Source: Panax quinquefolius (taxonomy: Eukaryota > Streptophyta > Magnoliopsida > Apiales > Araliaceae). From it: a DNA stretch of 64,000 nucleotides. Positions 22,939 to 34,604 of the stretch are shown piece by piece (positions within the stretch are counted from its first letter, which is position 1; the number at the start of each line of letters is the position of its first letter). The stretch lies in NCBI GenBank assembly GCA_020205615.1, contig CM035170.1:63787322-63851321 (forward strand), in the 5' to 3' direction. Below the pieces are notes generated by a model. It was not told the DNA's origin, searched no databases, and saw only the letters and a program-made list of their open reading frames with translations. The translations under genes were made by a program, and so were the position numbers.

Positions 22939-23821
22939 TGTAAGACCCCAACTTATTATAAATAAAATTGAATTTCTCTATTTATTATCTTGAAATAATA
23001 AGGTGATAATTTGATATAATACTTTGGTTATGGGTGAAATGTGCAAATTTTGCAAAATAAGCAAGTGGTTATAAAATATTCATTTTGTTGGGGAATATTC
23101 GTTTGGTCGTGGAATATTCTTGTTGTCGGGGAATATTCGTACGATGGCGCAACCATTTGTGGGCCCCATAACAGAATAACTGTCGGATGAAGAAAACGAC
23201 AAAGTTTGAGTTTTTATAAATAACGGCGTAATTGTTACTGTTAACACTGTTGGATTACCGTTGTTAAAATAAAGAATACTGGCGTGGTTGCACAAGAAGC
23301 ACACAAAGATTGCATAAAGTATTTTTGAATTATTGATTCTTACGTAAAAGGCACTACTCAATAATTGTTACAATGAATTATCGCTCAATATTTTATTTTA
23401 TTGATTCAATAATTGTTGCGTTGATATTTTATATTATTGTTGTTTCAATAATTATCACCGCATAAAGATTTCCCATTATCGCATCAATAATTCATATTAT
23501 TTGAATAATATTATTAGATAACATTCTAGGCAATGTCTAGAAAGTTCGTCAAGGAGAGGTTTGGTCACCTAATTGCGGCGCCAAGAAGGAGAAATACTTA
23601 TCGAAAGCCCTTCTTTCGGAACTACCGGTTCATCATAATTGTGATTCTATAATATTATTTGTGAATAATTAATTATTGATTTATATGATAAGGAAATATT
23701 TATTTTATGTGGATATAATTGAAGGAATGTGGATATAATTGAAGGAATTATTTGAATTAAAGTTGAAAGTAGGCACTTATTTTCTTCGATAAATATGCAT
23801 TCATATATTATAATTGTTTGA

Positions 23822-23859
<38 letters not shown>

Positions 23860-25725
23860 AATGTGACTAAAAGATGGAGTAATCGAATTGTATTCGTATT
23901 CATTATTCAAAAGAAGTATACCTTGTTTATTTCCTAAGTTGGTTGGTGAAGAAATTTCCTGCAAATTGGTTGTCAAACTTTTCTGCAAACCATTCTTTGG
24001 TTTTTAAAAGTAGTATGCTTTTGGTTAGTTTTTTTTCAAAGTTGCTGGCTAGTTGTTGCGTATTTTCTTCTTCTGTTTATTGAGTGGTAGACATTTTGTA
24101 AAATCCTTTCCTTGTTTCCAAAATGGTGGGCCTTCAAACAATTGAAAATTTTGAGTTAGGCATTGAAAAATAAATTCTCCAGCAAAGTGATGGACCAATA
24201 AAATGTGAGTTTTCATTTTCAAATTCTTCCTGCCAACTTGATTTCAAGGGGTGGCCCCCACCCATAAGGAAAATATAATGAGTTAGGCAAAAGTAGGCAG
24301 AAAACTTTGTTTGTTGTTCTTCCTCCGTTGCTATAAATAGGGGGTAACCCCTCATTCCTTCACACACCATCTCATAAATCAGAAATCCTTATTCTATAAT
24401 ATTGTGAGTATTTTCTTAAGTATAAGAATACTTTGAGTGTAGTTTTTCTGCAAGATTTTCTCATAATAATATCCGATATTCTAGTCAAATCCAGTTTCTA
24501 CTAAGGTAAAGGATATTATTTTATTGCAACACTCGTGAGAAATATTATTTTCTTTCATTCTCCATATTACGAAAGCGATATTATTTCATTTCATATTCCT
24601 AAATTTGAACTTACTATGGTAAGTATTGCTTCTATAATTCCTGAAATGATTAGAAATTTCACTTCATCTAATATCATTTCATAGGATTATTGGTCTGAAC
24701 TTTTTATCAAATTTAGAACTTTTCATGACTGGGTACTGTTCACGAGTACTCACATTCACGTTCATCGTACTATTCACGAGTATCGCTCATTTGCATCGCT
24801 CACGCCATCGCTCGCTTGGGTACTATTCACAAAAGAAAAAAAATTATTTTTTTTCTTCTTCCAAGTTATCTGTTGTGACCCTTATTCTTGAAATTTAATC
24901 CATGTTTTGATCTTCATTCTTGAATTTTACTCCACTATAGTTTTTATGGAGTATTATTGATCTTGGATAAACTGTTATACGAATCCTTAATATTTATCCT
25001 TCGGTCTCACTGGATTCGTTCTTTAAAATCTTTTTCATCATCCTCAGTCCTAAATGATGATATTACTGAATATCTTTGGCTTGTAGTGCAAAGATGAATG
25101 ATTAACTGATGAATATCTTTGGCCCGTAGTGCAAAGATGAACAGGTGTTGAGATGAACATGATAAACTGGTGATACAAATGAATATCTTTGGCCTGTAGT
25201 GCAAAGATGAATATTTGATTAAAGATGTATATTGATTGATGTTATAGGATAAAATATTGATGATGAACTTTTAAATCTTAGAAGATAGTAGAACTCATTC
25301 TCTACTTGACTTTCTAATGGATTGTTGTTTCACTGCAATTGTTGATCTAAAACTTGTTATCTAATATATTTTATCGATTTTTCCCCGTTGAAGACTAATG
25401 ATAAATTGTTGTATATTATCTTAGTCATAATATTCTTTATTGGGCTAGTTGAGCTCACCCTTTTCCTTTTTGTTCCATTTTTCTTCCTGTGAGAGGTGAG
25501 AATATATAGCAGAACTAATGGGGTATGGAGTGATGGTTCGTGATAGATGTATTAATAGTCCTCACTATTTTGTAAAATAATGTATCAATAATTGTAATGA
25601 GGACTCCTTTTGAGTTTGTATACTCTCTATTAGACTATATTTGTATTCAAATTCACAGGGAATATATGTGGTTGTCGAATATATTTTGCACGATAATTGT
25701 AATGTATACCTATTTTGGGGCGTCA
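22939..25725 (+). repeat. Element C 3' LTR (2.79 kb)
   Basis: It begins TGTAAGACCCCAAC after the PPT and ends GGGGCGTCA at about 25725. It aligns along its length with 15268-18099. Features: family core near 23530, TA tract 23829-23856, TATA box 24332-24340, an ACTATTCACG cluster at 24725-24830 that is decayed in the 5' LTR, and hairpin repeats at 25068-25212. No gene inside. Confidence 0.9.
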
Positions 25726-28002
25726 TTTTATATTCATTGTTGTTTCAATAATTATCATTACACAAGATCTTTCATTATCGAAGCAATAATTCATATTATC
25801 CGAATAATATTATTAGATAACATTATTGGCAATGTCTAGAAAGTTACATCTAAGGAGAGGTTTGGTCACCTAATTTGCGCTTGAAGAAGAAATTCTTATT
25901 GGAAAGCCCCTCTTTCTGAGGAACCGCACGGTTGTCAATATTGTGATTCTCGTAATATTATTTGTGAATAATTAATTATTGATTTATATGATGAGGAAAA
26001 TATTGATTTTATGTGGATATAGATGGAGAAAATTTTTAAATGACAATTGTTGAAAATTAATATTTTATCTTTTTCCGATAAAATAATTCATTTAAATATA
26101 TTATTTTAATAATATATTAATTGGTGATATTTTTTACAACGAATGTGGGATATTTGAGTATACGAGGAGGAAGAGTATTTTTGTTGCAATAAATGTTTAA
26201 AACATGTTAAACATGCTCTGTGGACCCCATTTATCAATTGAAATTTGATTATAGCACATAAAATCGCTGCTGTTTGTGGATTTGGTCAATATTTGGAATT
26301 TGGAAAAACTTTCTTCCGCAAGTTGTAGAGAATTGAATTTCCTATAAAAACACATGAGATCTGAATTTTCTGATGAAAGGGCTATTTATTATGAATTATT
26401 GAAGTTCAAGCTCAAATAATTGATTTTGGAAGTTTAAAATATTTAAAATAGGAAAACGTTTTGGAATGTTTAGGTGGCCTCATTTAACATGTGTAGGAGC
26501 TGAATTCAGTTGGCAAGTGTGCGATGAGGTTTTGGAAAATAAATATTAATATTATATTAAATTTTACGCTTTTGGTGTTCTAAAGATTTTCCTATAAATA
26601 GGTGCTTAGGTTAGAATTGAAAATCACACCGTAAATCGAAGTTTTCTCTCTATATTATCGAGCGTATTCTTGTGAGTATTTTGAGTATACTTTGAGTATT
26701 GCTATACGGTGCAAGTCCAAGTCATAGCCTATATCCTGTGTTCAAATTTAGAAATCTCGATCTTTCGAGGTAAGGATATTATTTTTTCAGAATGATATTA
26801 TTTCTTCAATATCATTATCTTTGAAATGTTGATCCAAGTTTTTATCAAATTTGGAACTTTTTCATGCCTGGGGTTACTATTCATGGGTTACTATTCATGA
26901 GTTACTATTCACGAGTTACTATTCATGAAAGTTACTATTCACGAGTTACTATTCACGAGTACTATTCATGAAGCGTGAAGATGTTTTTTTGTGGAATTTC
27001 TATCTTTTGGTGTCTGAGTTCTTTATTCACGATATCACGGCACTATTCACATATACTGACACTATTCAATTAGAAAAATAAAATTTCTTCTTTTGTCCAA
27101 AATATCTATTCCGGATACTAACTCGATTGTATCCATGTTTTGATCATTCTTGAATTTTACACCACTATGATTATTTTTGAGGTATTTTTGGATGTGGATA
27201 AAACCAAGTACCTAATCCTTAATCCTTAATCCTTGTCATTTTGTTTCAATGGATTCGTTTTTAAAATATTTTTCATCATCCTCGCCTTAAATGATGATAT
27301 TATTGAATATCTTTGGCACAGAGTAAAGATGAATGATTTCTGAAGAATATCTTTGGCCGTAGTGCAAAAAGATGAGCAGTGTTGAGATGAACATGACCGA
27401 TTGATTAATATCTTTGGCCTATAGTGCAAAGATGAACAGTTCTGTAGAGCAAAAGATGAATATTTGATTCAGGATATATATTGATTGATGTTACAGGATA
27501 AAATATTGATGATGGACGTTAAATTCATAGATTATAGTAGATTTCATTCTCTACGTAACTTTTCTATGAATTATTATTTCACTGTAATATTGATCCGAAA
27601 CTTGTTGTCTATTGTATTCTATCGATTTTTCCTCGTTGAAGACTAACGATAATTTGTTGTATATTATCTTAGTCATAATATTCTTTATTGGGCTAGTTGA
27701 GCTCACCCTTTTCCTTGTTGTTCCATTTTTCTTCTCGGGAGGCGAGAATGTAAAGCTTGAGTACTAGTGGGGTATGGAATGAAGGTTCTAGAGAGAGTTG
27801 TTTAGTAGTCCTCACCATTTTGTAAAATAATGAATCAATAATGTGATGAGGATTTATTTGAGTATAGATATTATTAGAAGATAATATTTGTATTCAAACT
27901 CACGATTTCTTGTTGTAATAATAAAGTTGTAGTTGTTTCATACCATGTATTTGGCGACTCAGAATGGGTGTTGTGTATACCTATTTTGGGGGCGTCACAA
28001 CA
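25726..28002 (+). mobile_element. Headless LTR (3' part) belonging to the host copy of element C
   Basis: It starts abruptly at TTTTATATTCATTGTTG, about 500 bases into an LTR, and runs to GGGGGCGTCACAACA at 28002, followed by the TSD ATCTC (28003-28007). Its middle (26040-26700, including GTGGGATAT and CCTATAAATAGGTGCTTAGG) matches element A's LTR better than element C's, so it is a separate subfamily copy. It has a TATA box at 26593-26601, an ACTATTCACG array at 26870-26970 and hairpin repeats at 27305-27460. Confidence 0.82.
26870..26970 (+). repeat. ACTATTCACG minisatellite
   Basis: Seven near-perfect units of GAGTTACTATTCACGA or its CATG variant. This is the cleanest array of this LTR minisatellite in the window. 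Confidence 0.88.
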
Positions 28003-28331
28003 ATCTCCATTCTCGCTTGTGTACTCTCAGGGAAGTAGTTCTCAAGGAAAAACTTCTTGAACGCAATAATGAAGGCATTCTCAATCTCCTTTATCCAGGT
28101 CTGGGCCTTTATCGGGTCTATTGTTCCTCTAAACTCCGGTGGTCCTACTGCCTTGAAGTCCTTAAAGTTGGCTAATTGGTTTCCCGCCTGATTTCCCACA
28201 GGTTGAGATTGATTCTTCATAGCTTCAGTCATTATGTTGACAAAGTCTTGCATTGGGTTTGGTTGAGCTCCCGTTGCATTATTAACTGACTCTTCGATCT
28301 CTTGGTTCCTTAGTACACGTCTGGGCGGCAT
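28003..28331 (-). pseudogene. Element B gag N-terminus
   Basis: Starts MPPRRVLRNQE at 28331 and reads through AVGPPEFRGTIDPIKAQTWIKEIENAF, the conserved gag entry motif, then FLENYFPESTQARMEI, which joins across the element C insertion to KFLELKHE at 15267. The central part that normally carries the CTDEQKV...W region is missing between ENAF and FKKFFLENYF, a deletion of roughly 50-60 residues by comparison with the family. The ATG start is convincing because MPPRR is a common gag start in this lineage. Confidence 0.88.
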
Positions 28332-28822
28332 TATCTTGTTAAACGAAATTCTAACACGTTACTCTGGTTTTATTATCATATAAGTACTTAGCATGCAATA
28401 CGCTACTGTATTCAAACAATCAGATGATCATTATATGAGAGTTTTAAATTACCAAGATTTGGAAGTCTTTCTCCCTGATTAGTGGGTTAAGTTTGTTTTT
28501 TTTTTAAAAATCCAATTCAGTCTACTTGATTCACATAACATTAAATAGATAATTTACTATTTAAATTTTCCAACACAATGTTTTAATACATACTGACTAA
28601 ACATCTGGCATACTTCTATAAACGCCTGAGGCATAAACTGCCCACCACCAACTATCCTCTAATGGACAAAAAGTGAGGATTCACTACCATCTACCCCTCT
28701 ATCAAAATAAAAGTTGGGGTCTAACTGCCATCCTATGCATACAACAAGGCATAAGGATTTACAACAACTAAATAATCCCTATTAGAACCAAAAAGTGGGA
28801 CTATATCGAACATGAATACAAA
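28332..28822 (-). other. Element B leader between upstream ORF and gag
   Basis: About 490 bases with a T-rich run (A-rich on the element strand) near 28497-28507 and no readable protein. Stops are frequent in all frames on the element strand. It is part of the transcribed leader. Confidence 0.6.
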
Positions 28823-29206
28823 TCAACGCTTGCTTTCACTGCTGAAGGGCAGCTCCATCCACTCAGCGTCGAACTTCATAAAGGCAATGTCTAAAGCTTG
28901 CTCCAACGTATATATCCTCGCATCCTTAGCTTCCACCTCATCTCTCAACTGTCCTAGTTGTAGCTCTCTCTGCTCCAACCTCCCTCGCAACTCGGCTACC
29001 TCAGCCTGTGCCTAGTAAGTAGTGTCCTTGTACTGCTGCTCTGAAATCTGGACGGTGTGGTTTTGTGCCTCCACTCGCTCAGCCCTAACCTCTAGCTCGA
29101 CGTTCCTCGCCAACAAGTCTCCTATCAGATCATGTTCCATGGACTCCTCACTAGAGTCCCTCGATTCTTGGTTCACTGAATAGCTATGTTGACTCTTGTC
29201 TGCCAT
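28823..29206 (-). pseudogene. Extra coiled-coil ORF upstream of gag in element B
   Basis: From an ATG at 29206 the minus strand reads MADKSQHSYSVNQESRDSSEE, then HDLIGDLLARNVELEVRAERV. After a single in-frame TAG at 29012-29014 (codon 65) it continues AEVAELRGRLEQRELQLGQ and EAKDARIYTLEQALDIAFMKF to a TGA at 28823-28825: 127 codons in one frame. Heptad-spaced Leu/Val/Ile with many Glu, Arg and Gln indicate a coiled coil. It lies between PBS and gag, where these elements usually have only leader. I do not recognise the protein; a role in particle assembly or RNA binding is possible but unsupported. Confidence 0.65.
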
Positions 29207-29401
29207 CCTATGACCACAATAAACAATCAAAACAACATCAGTACCACAATAAAATATATTCATTCATAAAATGAAATAATATTTTATTAAGTACAACACA
29301 TACTCGATGAATTTCCACAATCCATCTCCTAACATACTCTATAAGAGTTTTCTACTAAGGTTATAACCTAGGTTTCACATTCCTAATGTTTATAACCTAC
29401 G

Positions 29402-29416
29402 GCTTTGATACCAACC
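29402..29416 (-). promoter_or_regulatory. Primer-binding site of element B (tRNA-iMet type)
   Basis: The minus strand reads GGTTGGTATCAAAGC immediately after the LTR end GGCGTCACA. It matches the initiator-Met tRNA complement TGGTATCAGAGC with one G to A change. The 195 bases between this site and the upstream ORF are leader. Confidence 0.85.
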
Positions 29417-32317
29417 TGTGACGCCCCCAAATCCAGGTTCTCTAACCTAGAATTCGATGCTCACGATCTATCATCATCATAAGCATTCTATAACTATTAC
29501 GGAATAATAAAAATACATTGTTCATTATAATAAAGTTCCATAACATGGTCCCAAGGTCTTCTTAACCTTAACTTAAGCACACCATTCATATTACAAAAGG
29601 TTTAAATAAGAAATCCCATCAGATAATAATAATTAACGTTTATTCTAAACTATTCCTGGATCTTGCCCTTGCCTTTGTCTTTTGTGTTGGATCCTTCGTG
29701 CTTAGCTGAAATAAATGGCATGATATAGCAAGGGTAAGCAACTAATTTGCTTAGCAAGTTTATATACAAGGGAGATATATCATGACTTGAAAGAAGTTTG
29801 GCTTTCAATGTTCGACAATAGTATAAGATTGTGAAGGAACATGAATTAATAATCAACAATTGAATATTCGAATAATTGAATAACATGTACTGAGTGGTTT
29901 TGAAATAACCATGAACATTTGCCAAGGTTCTCAGTCATTTAAACTGGACCTCTTAATAAGTTTTGGTATTCAAGGGGATCAACCTTTCATACCTCATGAT
30001 TTATGCATAAACACTTAATATTCCGGCATTGATATCATGCCTTAATCAAATTCGTCCTTTTCTCAGTCAAGAGTTCTTATCATATCAATTTAATAAGAAC
30101 AGCTTCTTAAAATACATTTGATTTAACAAATTTAAACATGCTTGATCTAGCTGATACAATTAGCATAGATCTATCTCATAAACAATTCATGAATGAAGAA
30201 CTTTAATTTAATTCACAGTTCAATAATAGTAGAACATGAATTCAATTGCACAAAGTGCGAATTTCAATAATCATTATAGATGTAAATAATCATCAATAAT
30301 TATTCACTAATATGCTTTGAAAATAATAACTCGAGTTTGAGTTAGGAAACTTGCCTCGTCTGTAGATTACGGCTACGCAATTAATTTATATCCACTATGC
30401 AGTTACATTATCTTCCTTTGAGAGACCTATAGTTGGTCATAAATAATATTTCTTATCATAAATTACCAAAGTGCTCTAAGATAGTAATGATATGATATAT
30501 TATGAGTATTCAAGCATAAAAATCACATTTTTCTTATTAAAGACATCATTTAACTATTTATTTCCTTTTATTCATAACTTAATCATTTTTAGGAAAAATA
30601 GTAAACTGATTCCAACAATTCTCATCTTCTGGATTTTGACAGAATATGAACCTACAAGGATTCCCAAATTTTTCTGAAATTTTAGAAAATGATCTACTAT
30701 TTTTAAAGTTCCCAAACCACTCGGATCTTGCTTCATTTTTCATAAATTGAGTTCTGCTCAGACAAATCTGGAATTTTCGGGGTATGCTCTCCTACTATAT
30801 ATGAACCTACTATACAAATTTTGGAAATTTCTAGTGTATACACAGTGAGATATTCGAAGGTAAATATTTAGGAGTCCTTTACGGAAATAGTCATTACGCA
30901 CAATCTATAACTCGAAACGTGTCCGTTCTTTTTCCTACATGTAGATAACTTCTCAAGGTACCTCTGTGAAGTTTCCCAAATTTTTAAGAGACATGAAACT
31001 CTCCGAAATAGTCCCAAGAAAAATAGGACAGAAGCTATTTCAGGGTTTTTTTGAACCCTTAACATTCCAAGTGGACTGTTTTGGGGAAAACAGCCCCAAA
31101 GGTTTCAAAACTTGCTAGATTTCTGTTCTATCACTTAGGTTTACTAGATAACTCGTGTATCTAGCACCCCCCCCCCCCCCCTTGACGAATCATAAATCTA
31201 AGTTTGAAAACTTGAGTTACACAAGATTTAGTGGAAGAAAACAAGAGTTTTCACCCTTGGAGAACATATGCCCATATTCTTCCTCTAAGCCTTTGATCTA
31301 ACACTCAAGATACTTAGTTCCATACATGATGATATGTAGGACTAGGGTATCTTGAGTATTTGTTCATAACCCTAACAAAACTCAAGAAAAAAAAAATAAA
31401 GTAGAAGATGAAGATGAAGGTTAGGTTATACCTTGATTTAATGGAAACCTTCCTTGATTTACCAAAGTAAGTGATTAACTTAGGATGCATGAACAAACTA
31501 GCACTCCTCTCTCTCTATATATATGGCCGAACCTCTCTCCCTTTTCTCTCTCTTGAAGTTTCTAGTTTGGGAGAAAATTATAAGAGGAAGAATGAGAGAA
31601 TAAATGAAATGAAAAAAAAATGAAATAAAAGTATACTTGCAAAAATATAGATACACTTAGTGTATCTAGCTATTATCCCCCACAACTTTCTTGTCCATTA
31701 GACAGAACCCCTTATCTTGTTCTTAAGTATGCTTAGTGAGATTTTCCACCGATGAGGTGTAGACAACATTGTACTTTGTGTAAGAAATTAAGAAAAGTAA
31801 GGTCATTAGCTATTTAAGGAAAGTGGGTTAGCAAATAAATTTGCCTTATATAGACACATGGGGGCCGGCCCTATGCTCTCCAAATGCTCATTTTGCTTTT
31901 ATTTTTAATGCCCAATTTTGATTAATCAAATGTCTACAATACCCTTAATCAAGTGGGCTAAGTATTGGTTTGTATTTTATTTCTTTTGGGCTTCTCCTTT
32001 AATTGTTTTGGGCCATGTAATAAACATAGTCTAACAATTTTAATATATGTTACCCAATTTGATTATTTAGGGTTTCCATTCCTAATCTTATGAAATTTAA
32101 TTACCTATACATGTGACTTTAGCTCATAACCTAATTAGTTTCACAAGAATTAGGTTTAAAATTATTAGTCACTTGAAATAATAAGATTATCCACTTAAGT
32201 TAGTATACATATTAAATACTAACCTCTCATTATCACCATAACCCTTAGGTTATTTAATTGTCTCACCTAATGTATAATTAGGTTACAAAGCTTCCATTCT
32301 CAATGAAATCTATACAC

Positions 32318-32367
<50 letters not shown>

Positions 32368-32508
32368 ATAACTATAGTATATATATGTTAATTGATCCAT
32401 GCACCACTTCACATATGTTGTCACATATTGAATCACTATATAACACAAAGTTTTAAATATCAATAATGTACATACATATATAGTGACTTAAAATTCACGG
32501 TTATTACA
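29417..32508 (-). repeat. 5' LTR of element B (3,092 bp)
   Basis: It pairs with 7459-11141, with TSD GTAGT at 32509-32513. It contains a 15-base C run at 31167-31181, a TA tract at about 32319-32364 (longer than in the partner) and a minus-strand TATATAAGG at 31844-31852 as candidate promoter. Apart from the 8480-9115 block the two LTRs align throughout, with scattered substitutions and small indels. No ORF of note. Confidence 0.92.
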
Positions 32509-32513
32509 GTAGT

Positions 32514-32541
32514 GCATGGATAATTTGTGGTCGTGATATCC
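32514..32541 (+). repeat. Element A LTR sliver between insertions
   Basis: GCATGGATAATTTGTGGTCG continues the element A LTR interrupted at 7458 and ends in TATCC, the TSD of the copia-like solo LTR that follows. Confidence 0.8.
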
Positions 32542-33423
32542 ATAGGTTTCTTGATTGAGTAAGACTAAGAAATGCATGGCCATTCTCAAATAGTGATTTT
32601 TTTCATATAGTCTACTCATTGATCAAGAAAAACTCATATTAAATTATGAAGAGTATGACACATTCCATGACTCGAGTTTAATCAAGGATATTAAGGTTAA
32701 AAGGATTAAATTGCATTGAAACATTGGTCACGAAAAGGTTGCATCGAATCATCGATCTTATTATTACTTGGGTAGCAGTGATGGATTACTAGATGCCGCT
32801 CACTATTTCTAATTTTTTAATATGATTTGAAAATTATTGCCAACGTAATAATAACCTATAGGGTTGCACACAAAGAAAGTAATTAAAAGGGAATTAATTT
32901 AAATTGTAAAGATTTAAATATGTCAATATAATTGATAGAATTTAAATTAATAGGATAATTTATATATAGGTATATTAATTAAGTAAGACTTAATTAAGAT
33001 ATATACATATATAAATTTGGATTTTATTAGATAAGGGTTTTTGATTAATTCCTATTAACTACTATATATATGATATATAGCAGCCATTTTTAGGGAACAA
33101 ATCATAACTTAAAAACCCTAGCCGCTCTTAGAGAGAGACTAGAGAAAAACCGTTTCAAAAATAATCATCCTTCGTGGCTAGTACCGCAGTTCCTTTTTCT
33201 GAAGATCGTAAGATGATTCGCGAAGCTTCGTGTGGATACCGTAGAGACACAGTTCGTTTGGATTACGTTTGAGATTCGACCGCATTGATTCTAGCCTCAA
33301 TAATCAGTATAAATTTCTAACCATTGAATTAATTTGGTTTTCGCATGGATCCTGTTTTTGGGTTTCAAAATTGCACTTTAAATTGTTTAATTTCCGCTGC
33401 GTGTTATGTGCCGAAACCCAACA
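32542..33423 (-). mobile_element. Copia-like solo LTR F (about 880 bp), TSD TATCC
   Basis: The minus strand begins TGTTGGGTTTCGGCACATAA, a common Ty1/copia LTR start, and ends near AAGAAACCTAT. It is flanked by TATCC (32537-32541 and 33424-33428). Removing it joins GTGATATCC to TTGGCCATTGTGCA, which restores the ATATCTTTGGCC...GTGCA repeat typical of the host LTR. No PBS, PPT or coding sequence is present. The terminal CA at the left end is not perfect, so the left edge rests on the TSD. Confidence 0.75.
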
Positions 33424-33428
33424 TATCC

Positions 33429-33995
33429 TTGGCCATTGTGCAGGGGTGATTCGATGATGTGGATTATTTATTAAGCTAAGTCTAGCGATAAAAGTGATGA
33501 AAAACCTTTTTAAATCATAGAAGATAGTTGATTTTATGCTCTACTTGACTCTTCTAATGGATTGCTTGTTCCACTGCAGTTAAACTTGATGTTTGTTATA
33601 TTTTATCAGTTTAACACTGTTGAAGGTTAACGATATATTATTCTGCATTATCTTAGTCATAATATTTCTTACTTGGCTAGTTGAGCTCACCCTTTTGCTT
33701 TCATTGTCTTCTTCAGGAAATGAGAACGTAGCCGGGACTAGTCGGGGAATGGAGTGAAGGTCCAGATGATAACATTAGTAGTCCTCACTATTCTATGAAA
33801 TAGTGTGATAATAAATGTACTGAGGACTCCATTTGAGTTGAATACTGTCTAGAAGATAATATTCGTATTAAAACTCTCAGTTTATGTTTTGTCATAATTT
33901 ACACGACAGTTGTATTATTAAGTCGTATTTGAATTTTGTACCATGTATTTGGCAGACTCAAGATGGGTGATGTATACCTATTTTGGGGGCGTCAT
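33429..33995 (+). repeat. Element A 3' LTR, end
   Basis: Continues the element A LTR and ends CCTATTTTGGGGGCGTCA. It shows the family end features: GGCTAGTTGAGCTCACCC at about 33675, AGTCCTCACTATT at about 33780 and TTGGCAGACTC at about 33950, all also present near 17770-18060, 25450-25600 and 27690-27960. Confidence 0.85.
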
Positions 33996-34588
33996 ATGTT
34001 CAATTTAAATTCAATGGTCATGATCATACCAGTCAAAAATTCATCTTTGCACTACTGGCCAAAGAGAACCCATAGTCACGATCATACCAATAATCTACCC
34101 ATCTTTACACTTAAGTCAAAGAGAAATTTCATCACCAGGATTATAAAAATGTTATATATGATAATAAAAACAATATGATCAAAGCATAGATTTAATTTCA
34201 AGAGTAAGATTCATAAATCAACGATAATTTGGTCAGAAAAAGAAACCAATTTTCTCGTGAATAGTAACTCGTGAATAGTAACTCGTGAATAGTAACTCGT
34301 GAATAGTAACCCATGAATAGTATTCTATATTCATAAATAGTATCGTATACATGAATAGTGCCGTATACGTGAATAGTAACATGTGAATAGTACTCATAAA
34401 AGGAAAATACAAAAGAAAATGATATTCCATGACGAGTACAAAAGAAATGATATCTTATACGAGTATAATAGAATTAGAATATACAAAACTGCAAATGGAT
34501 TTTCACCTGCCATGCGGTAATCCACGTAAACAGATCATTTCCATAATTTAATAAAGAATAAATACGAAGGGTCATTCACCATGCATGA
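33996..34588 (-). repeat. Inverted LTR segment
   Basis: The reverse complement of this segment matches 1336-1887 plus 4551-4580: CATGCATGGTGAATGACCC, the ACTATTCACG array (inverted at 34235-34395), GGTATGATCGTGAC and GACTGGTATGATCATGACC. It shows that part of the LTR without the solo LTR H insertion. It lies between the end of the element A LTR and a plus-strand LTR tail, so it looks like an inversion inside a neighbouring LTR, truncated at both ends. Confidence 0.82.
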
Positions 34589-34604
34589 ATTGTTGTTGAA
34601 TATC

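Larger units (their letters stand above)
15268..25725 (+). mobile_element. Element C: Tekay-type Ty3/gypsy element, plus strand
   Basis: Order on the plus strand: LTR, PBS (18100-18111), gag, protease, RT, RNase H, integrase, chromodomain-like tail, PPT, LTR. It lies inside the gag of element B. The left edge has TSD ATCTC, but the matching right-hand ATCTC is at 28003-28007, beyond an additional headless LTR, so the right edge of C proper carries no TSD. The LTRs are very similar while gag-pol is riddled with stops and frameshifts. It is either a non-autonomous copy mobilised in trans or a victim of consensus errors (see findings). Confidence 0.88.
7459..32508 (-). mobile_element. Element B: full-length Tekay-type Ty3/gypsy element, minus strand, with nested insertion
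   Basis: Two LTRs in the same orientation (7459-11141 and 29417-32508) are flanked by the 5-bp TSD GTAGT (7454-7458 and 32509-32513). On the minus strand the order is LTR, PBS, upstream coiled-coil ORF, gag, protease, RT, RNase H, integrase, chromodomain-like tail, PPT, LTR. The LTRs start TGTAATAACCG and end GGGGGCGTCACA on the minus strand. The gag is split by element C (15268-28002). Without that insertion B is about 12.3 kb. All coding parts carry stops or frameshifts, so it is not autonomous as read. The chromodomain-like integrase tail, with WRNH and ATWELE motifs, supports the Tekay/Del chromovirus lineage. Confidence 0.92.

Noticed and set aside
33269..33457. 62-residue ORF near the copia-like solo LTR
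   Set aside because: It crosses the solo LTR edge and TSD, so it is chance.
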